Shown here piece by piece: positions 59,265 through 64,000 of a stretch of DNA of 64,000 nt. The translations under genes and the position numbers were made by a program. Numbering within the stretch: the stretch's first letter is position 1; each line of letters opens with the position of its first letter. The stretch is from Bacteriovorax sp. BAL6_X (lineage in GTDB: Bacteria; Bdellovibrionota; Bacteriovoracia; Bacteriovoracales; Bacteriovoracaceae). The DNA is taken from contig NZ_AUMC01000003.1 of NCBI RefSeq assembly GCF_000443995.1, positions 496,001 to 560,000 on the forward strand. Reading direction: 5' to 3'. The notes below the pieces were generated by a model that ran no database searches, had not been told where the DNA came from, and was given only the letters and a program-made list of their open reading frames with translations.

Positions 59265-60725
59265 ATGAGTAAACCAGTTCAATACAAATTTTCAAAGGTG
59301 AGATTAGGAATATTAGGTCTATCTTCTGTCTCAATTTTAGTCATTGCTTATATGCTAAGTGGTGTATCAAATAGCTATAAACTGGTCTCAACAATTCAAA
59401 ACGGAATTCAAATTTGTAGTACACGTGTTCAGCAGACCTACACGGCCGCAGTTGCAGGGGATATGAACTCTACATACCTTGATAGTAACTTTACGGCGCA
59501 AACTGGAGAGTGTTTCGCACAAGTCTCTGACCTTATGACTGAGTATGGAAAATTCTCATCAGCTATTGTTAAAAAATTTAATACTGTTAGTTCAAATGTT
59601 CACTGGTTTCATGAGAGCTTAAGAAGTACAGGGAAAGGGTTCTCTGTTACTGATAAAAACTTTTCCAGTAACGTTGACGAAAAATTCTCTCAATTTGAAG
59701 ATGCTGCCGATGCGGGGTCAATTCTTATTGAGAATCACTTTGAAACAATTTCTAATTCTCTTTCAAATATAAAAGTTTCTCTTGTTCTTGTGGCAGGTGT
59801 TTTTCTATTTACTTTTGCATGGGAATTAATTTTTAAGAAAGTTGTTATGCAAAGAAGAAAGGAACTTGAAGACGAAGCCTTAAGTTTACTAATGCTTAAT
59901 CAAGAAGAGAATTTTGATGAGATTGAAAGTGTTATTATTAATGCTCTAGAACTTAACGAAATGAAGCATTGCTCAAGACTTTACTCAGTACAAAAACAAA
60001 GTTTCAAAAAAGAGAAGAGAAAGGCAACGATTTCTTCTAATGAAAATAAAACTTTCGGTATGGTTCTTTCTGGTGATGACCAAGATGCAAAGCAAGTTGC
60101 AGATCAAATTTGGTCAATGAGTGAGTCAAATGAAAGTGGTGATAATGAAACAAATGTACCTATGGTACAAAGTTGTGAAATCTCATCTGTAAATCGTTTC
60201 ATTGCTTGTAAAGTACAAGATCAGTACAAAGAGCAGGGAGTCGAATTTAAAATTGATACTAATGAAAAAGAAATCATTGGTGAGAGAGAAACAATTGAGC
60301 AAATTCAATATAATATTCTTTTAGATGCAGCTAAGAACTCAATTAATGCAGAGGAAGATAAGAGAACAATTGAAGTTCAAGGTAAGACTCTTGGAGCAAT
60401 TTACTATCTAAGTATTTCATCATATGGGGAGAGTAAAAACTCAACTGAGCTTGAAACATCTGTTCAAATTGTGAGAGAACTACTTAAAGACATTTCAGGA
60501 CGTCTAGAGCTTGCAAATCTTTATAATGACGATCTTCAGCCTGTTGGTCGTAAGTATAAGCTAATCTTTAAGACAAAAGATGTTGTTAGCGCTGCTCCTG
60601 CCGTTGAAGCAGAGAGTGTGGAGCAGGGAGCTGAAGACTTTACAGAAGTTAAGGAAGATAATTCTAAGAATGTAACTCGTATTGAAAAGGGTACTAAACG
60701 CGAAATTATGCAAAGACTAATGTAA
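59265..60725 (+). CDS. Membrane protein with a degenerate histidine-kinase-like ATPase domain
   Basis: A 486-aa protein: TM1 (about 14-32), a ~135-residue periplasmic region with two Cys (QICSTRVQQ, GECFAQV), TM2 (about 167-188), then a cytoplasmic part with an HATPase_c-like fold. An N-box-like YNILLDAAKNSINA is present, but no clear H-box, G1 or G2 boxes, so it probably cannot phosphorylate. The ATG at 59265 with AAGGA 7 nt upstream is preferred to the GTG at 59214. It abuts the convergent ChaN-like gene. Confidence 0.55.
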   Translation: MSKPVQYKFSKVRLGILGLSSVSILVIAYMLSGVSNSYKLVSTIQNGIQICSTRVQQTYTAAVAGDMNSTYLDSNFTAQTGECFAQVSDLMTEYGKFSSAIVKKFNTVSSNVHWFHESLRSTGKGFSVTDKNFSSNVDEKFSQFEDAADAGSILIENHFETISNSLSNIKVSLVLVAGVFLFTFAWELIFKKVVMQRRKELEDEALSLLMLNQEENFDEIESVIINALELNEMKHCSRLYSVQKQSFKKEKRKATISSNENKTFGMVLSGDDQDAKQVADQIWSMSESNESGDNETNVPMVQSCEISSVNRFIACKVQDQYKEQGVEFKIDTNEKEIIGERETIEQIQYNILLDAAKNSINAEEDKRTIEVQGKTLGAIYYLSISSYGESKNSTELETSVQIVRELLKDISGRLELANLYNDDLQPVGRKYKLIFKTKDVVSAAPAVEAESVEQGAEDFTEVKEDNSKNVTRIEKGTKREIMQRLM

Positions 60726-62354
60726 TTAGAATTCACGTTTTTTAAGTTTTTTAATTTCTACTAAATTCCCAATTTCATTTAACAGGCTTTGATAGTTTTC
60801 ATTTGAGTAATCATCTGATGCTACAAGCCTGTATACATCTTTATACTCAATTCTATTTGGCGCAAAGTAGTAGTCGAAGATAATGTCTGCCAACATATGG
60901 GATACTTTCCGCGAAGTCTTGTGAAGCTGATAGAGGTTAAGTCCTTTAAGTTCTTCATTCACATTGACTCTTTTATTACATAGCTTTAAACATGCCTTAA
61001 AGACCATCTTATCTGTCTTCTTTACCTGTTTATTGTGACGGGCCATATATTGAAAGTCTTTATACATATTACATTTTCGATACGGATTAAAGAGTTTAGA
61101 ACAAAAATACGCACTTATATAATTGTGGACGAGATAGACGAATAAATTTGTACGATCTCTTTTGTTAAAGAAGCCAACAATTTCCTTTTCTGGAATCTTT
61201 AACTTTGACTGGTGAATATGAATTCCTGCTAAGTATGAAATACGATTTATGGAGTAACTTGAGCAGTAGTAGGCTTTCTTACATGGAAGCTTAAAAGTTT
61301 TTCCATGTTCAAGTAGCTTGTTATAAAAGCCGACGGCCTTCTTAGACTTAAGTTTACTAATAGTATTCTTTACTCTCTTTAGGCTTTGTTGATCAAAGAT
61401 CCTAAAATCTTCAATCTCTCCAATTGGAATATCAAGGTTAAGGGTATTATTAATCTCATGGCAGAAGTAAGCAAAGTTATCAATGATATTATCCGAAAAC
61501 TTTAGTGTTCCAGTTTCAATAATATACTCGTGAATATCAAACTCCGGATCATCGGCCAAGTGTTCATACCAGTAAATTTGAGACTCATACTTAAGCCAAG
61601 GTGGTGAGTTTACAAGAACGAACTCACGCATATTATATTTAACAATCTGGTCTGATCTAAGTTTATTAGTTTCAACAAGTTTCCAGTAAACCTCGTCAGT
61701 ATTTTGATGAATTATGGTTTGAACGATGTCTTTATTGGCCAGGTCAAAAACTTTTTGCGGCAGCTTATTCGGAACGATGTGAAGTTCACCAAAGAGAATA
61801 AGCAGTTTCTGTTCTGGATTTTCCTTGTGATAGGATGCAATTTTCTTTGCGGCCTTCTTATCTCTATTTTCAAGATTTCCTTTTGTGTTAAGAGCAATAA
61901 TTGAAATATTATGTTCCTTAGCAAGATCAAAGAAGATCTTGTAGAAGGTCCAAGGAAAACGCCAGGAGTTCTTGTAGTTGATAGATTCCAAGAACTCGAG
62001 CTCTGTAATTGCCCCTTTTAGGTAAGAGTCAATATAGAATTGGTGATTAATGTGAATGAACTCCACACCGATGGCAAATTGATAGTCGCTCTTTGCTAAG
62101 ATGCGAATGATACGCTCGAGGTTTCTCGTGCTTTGATCAAAAGTGTGAAAGTCGCCAAGGTAGATAATATCAGAAGAATCAATAGAGTCGTATAATTGAC
62201 TTACGCTTGATTTTTGAAATTCACGGCGTGCATAGCGCTGTTGATCTTGTCGATATTTCTTTAGTAGAGGCGTGGGCTCTCCTTCAAGAGAGTTGGCCTT
62301 ATTTTTAAAATAGCGGTAGATACTCCTGTGAGTCTCATCGGCTTTCAATTGCAT
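60726..62354 (-). CDS. ChaN/PF04187-like protein
   Basis: A 542-aa protein whose first ~260 residues resemble the ChaN (haem/iron-associated) fold: IIYLGDFHTFDQSTRNLERIIRIL and LLILFGELHIVPNKLP with the two His-containing strands. The remainder (about 300-542) is a Lys/Tyr-rich helical domain I do not recognise, with several Cys. No signal peptide or lipobox, unlike classical ChaN lipoproteins. It lies 15 bp downstream of the large partial gene on the same strand; probably an operon. Confidence 0.6.
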   Translation of the reverse strand: MQLKADETHRSIYRYFKNKANSLEGEPTPLLKKYRQDQQRYARREFQKSSVSQLYDSIDSSDIIYLGDFHTFDQSTRNLERIIRILAKSDYQFAIGVEFIHINHQFYIDSYLKGAITELEFLESINYKNSWRFPWTFYKIFFDLAKEHNISIIALNTKGNLENRDKKAAKKIASYHKENPEQKLLILFGELHIVPNKLPQKVFDLANKDIVQTIIHQNTDEVYWKLVETNKLRSDQIVKYNMREFVLVNSPPWLKYESQIYWYEHLADDPEFDIHEYIIETGTLKFSDNIIDNFAYFCHEINNTLNLDIPIGEIEDFRIFDQQSLKRVKNTISKLKSKKAVGFYNKLLEHGKTFKLPCKKAYYCSSYSINRISYLAGIHIHQSKLKIPEKEIVGFFNKRDRTNLFVYLVHNYISAYFCSKLFNPYRKCNMYKDFQYMARHNKQVKKTDKMVFKACLKLCNKRVNVNEELKGLNLYQLHKTSRKVSHMLADIIFDYYFAPNRIEYKDVYRLVASDDYSNENYQSLLNEIGNLVEIKKLKKREF

Positions 62355-62369
62355 AAGTCTATGATATCA

Positions 62370-64000
62370 CTAATTATTTATTTGACCAATAATGATATTA
62401 TTTAGAGTGTTATTAATAAGAGCAAATGTTTCATTTACGTTTTGAGCAACTTGATCTTGCTCAGTTAGTAATGAGTTAAGCTCGGCGGCAGCAGGCACTT
62501 CAAGTGATTGAATAATTGTTGATATTGGAGTTCCAACAGCGCTAGTAAGAATGAATTGAATAAATTGCAGAAGTTGAATTTCACCGTGTAGGTTAAGAAC
62601 TTCAGTATCATTAGAGATTAGTCTAAGCTTTGTTGTGTGTTCAGACTTTTCAAAGATTGCACTCGTTAGCGGAAGGTGAATATCGCTTCTTTCACTAATT
62701 AGGGTTTCAAGATAAATGTCTTGATTGTTTGGATAGATTGGGGTCTTTGGTAGAGCGACAATCTTACTAATTAGAGTATTTGAAGAATAGTCGTACTTCA
62801 TCTGAACCTTTCCACTATTTACTTGATCACGATAGTTACCAATGATGATTTTTAGATGAGAAAGGATACAGCTTGTATGCCAAGGCCAGCGCTTAGCAAG
62901 TAGATTGATATTATCAACCTTAGATGCAAGTTTTTGCGTATATACTGAGAAGTCTGTTTTCAGGATATCTTCTTTTGAAAGAGTGATATCTTGTAGAGAC
63001 TCAATATGGTGAGTTGGTAAGAATTCTGTCTTTTCTAGGAACTTTGGAATTAACATGGCATTTAGTTTTGCCTTGGTCTTCTTTAGCCCACCATTGAAAG
63101 TAAGTTGAGTAATTTGTTTACCAATTGTTGTCTTAAAAAACTCTCTAAATAGATTGATATTTAGATTTGAGATCTTAGGAAGAAGTCCAAAATATTGGAA
63201 GTAAGCATTTCCGTACTCTTCAATCTTCGCCTTTAGAGAATCAATTGTCGTAAGCTCAAGCTTAATATCATTCTCATTCGTGAAATCAACAATTAGTAGA
63301 TATGGGTAGCGCTCTTGTGGGTTTAAATTGAAACCTAAAAGATCGTAATTCTCATCTTCACGATAATTTGAAAGAGACTCAACACTGAAGAACTGGTCAA
63401 AAGGAATACAGCTCTTAGTTAGGTTTTTGAAGTATTGTGGGTGAGTGATCTTGTCACTCTCACTATTATTACTTAAAAGCTTCCCGTTTAGGATAGCATC
63501 CTGATGGAATTCAAATGATAGTCCACACTTTGTTTCATTTGAGAAAAGTGGAGCATCAATGGCCTTCTTATTTGCGAATAACTTGTCAATTTCTTCAACG
63601 AAGAAATCAAACTTAGAAAAGTGAGTGAGGTCACCATTCATATTTACAGATAGGCATGACTCTTTTAGTAAAGTGGAATTTACATCCGGGTTACCAAAGA
63701 TATCTAATTTATTTTCAACAACACGTTTTGAGAAGATATAGAAGTAGCGAGGAATTTCTCCCTTGCCCTTAAGTCCTTCTAGATTAAAGCGCATTAGTAG
63801 CTTGTACTGTTTAAATAGTGCTTCGTTCTTTGCTGCATGTGAAGGAACGAAAAGCTTCTGGTTAGAGAAGACATACATATAACCACTATTAGAAAGATGC
63901 TCCCCATTTTGCATAATATTTGTAATGAGGTAGTGGTGTGGGTTTTTCTTAGGAATATTTACTAAGTTAACAAGTATTCTATCGTAGATACTTTGCTGAA
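62370..64000 (-). CDS. Large hypothetical protein, truncated by the window edge
   Basis: Over 540 residues from the stop at 62370 to the right edge, where the frame is still open (residues before the first internal ATG at 63914 read YDRILVNLVNIPKKNPHHYL), so the true start lies outside. No signal peptide in view and no domain recognised. Composition is ordinary, with a Leu-rich helical C-terminus (LLQFIQFILTSAVGTPISTIIQSLEVPAAAELNSLL). Co-directional with the ChaN-like gene, 15 bp upstream of it. Confidence 0.75.
   Translation of the reverse strand, partial: QQSIYDRILVNLVNIPKKNPHHYLITNIMQNGEHLSNSGYMYVFSNQKLFVPSHAAKNEALFKQYKLLMRFNLEGLKGKGEIPRYFYIFSKRVVENKLDIFGNPDVNSTLLKESCLSVNMNGDLTHFSKFDFFVEEIDKLFANKKAIDAPLFSNETKCGLSFEFHQDAILNGKLLSNNSESDKITHPQYFKNLTKSCIPFDQFFSVESLSNYREDENYDLLGFNLNPQERYPYLLIVDFTNENDIKLELTTIDSLKAKIEEYGNAYFQYFGLLPKISNLNINLFREFFKTTIGKQITQLTFNGGLKKTKAKLNAMLIPKFLEKTEFLPTHHIESLQDITLSKEDILKTDFSVYTQKLASKVDNINLLAKRWPWHTSCILSHLKIIIGNYRDQVNSGKVQMKYDYSSNTLISKIVALPKTPIYPNNQDIYLETLISERSDIHLPLTSAIFEKSEHTTKLRLISNDTEVLNLHGEIQLLQFIQFILTSAVGTPISTIIQSLEVPAAAELNSLLTEQDQVAQNVNETFALINNTLNNIIIGQINN

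Overview
The window is a compact, low-GC, chromosome-like segment from a diderm (Gram-negative) bacterium. It has LPS transport (lptC/lptB), sigma-54, TonB-dependent cobalamin uptake, an outer-membrane porin and ClpS/ClpA. Many genes encode secreted or lipoprotein products, including trypsin-fold proteins, a Kazal inhibitor and an NlpC/P60-like protein. Gene order and style, the base bias, and frequent TTG/GTG starts fit a Bacteriovorax/Halobacteriovorax-like member of the Bdellovibrionota. That placement is inference from gene content; no rRNA or other phylogenetic marker was compared. I saw no rRNA, tRNA, CRISPR array, phage or insertion sequence.

Layout. 1-0.35 kb: the end of a truncated gene and a 29-bp perfect inverted repeat packed exactly between two convergent stop codons. 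0.35-7.5 kb: RDD protein and mutS on the minus strand, then the envelope/sigma-54 block lptC(-lptA-like)-lptB-rpoN-hpf. 7.6-19.4 kb: HAD-like secreted protein, MscS channel, ABC-F ATPase with a CPA2-type antiporter, porin, SlyD-type isomerase, HelD-like helicase, MFS transporter, and a btuB-like receptor behind a cobalamin riboswitch. 19.4-24.5 kb: an accessory stretch with a DoxX-like protein, a PP-loop protein, two receiver-less OmpR-type DNA-binding proteins, and a coupled Zn-peptidase/ATP-grasp pair followed by a LysR regulator. 24.5-30.5 kb: two rlmN paralogues, the second apparently without an ATG/GTG/TTG start, plus a hydrolase, a degenerate protease homologue, a DCC protein and a NOP2/RsmB-type methyltransferase. 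30.5-38.2 kb: two-domain Kazal protein, chemoreceptor, ABC-2 exporter operon, msrA, EamA transporter, and two 84-residue paralogues of unknown function. 38.2-48.4 kb: hutU, CarD-like protein, an intact trypsin-like protease, an NlpC/P60-like lipoprotein, an fxsA-ilvA-astE-FMN reductase operon, SH3 and TerB proteins. 48.5-57.4 kb: clpS-clpA, a structured intergenic region, a Lys/Ala-repeat histone-like gene, miaB, envelope proteins and gshB. 57.5-64 kb: a minimal sigma-like/ZAS anti-sigma-like pair, a TonB-C-like protein, a degenerate histidine-kinase-like membrane protein, a ChaN-like protein and a large unknown gene cut by the right edge.

The strongest unusual signals are: (1) the second rlmN, whose conserved N-terminus is in frame but whose only plausible start is an AUA overlapping the upstream stop; (2) the 29-bp inverted-repeat element at the left edge; (3) the paired 84-aa unknown proteins with hairpin leaders; (4) the wHTH-wHTH-peptidase-ATP-grasp-LysR cassette; (5) the B12 riboswitch whose conserved 3' segment can pair with a Shine-Dalgarno-like sequence located inside the annotated btuB reading frame; (6) the HX3CX2C anti-sigma-like protein paired with a very small sigma-like protein.
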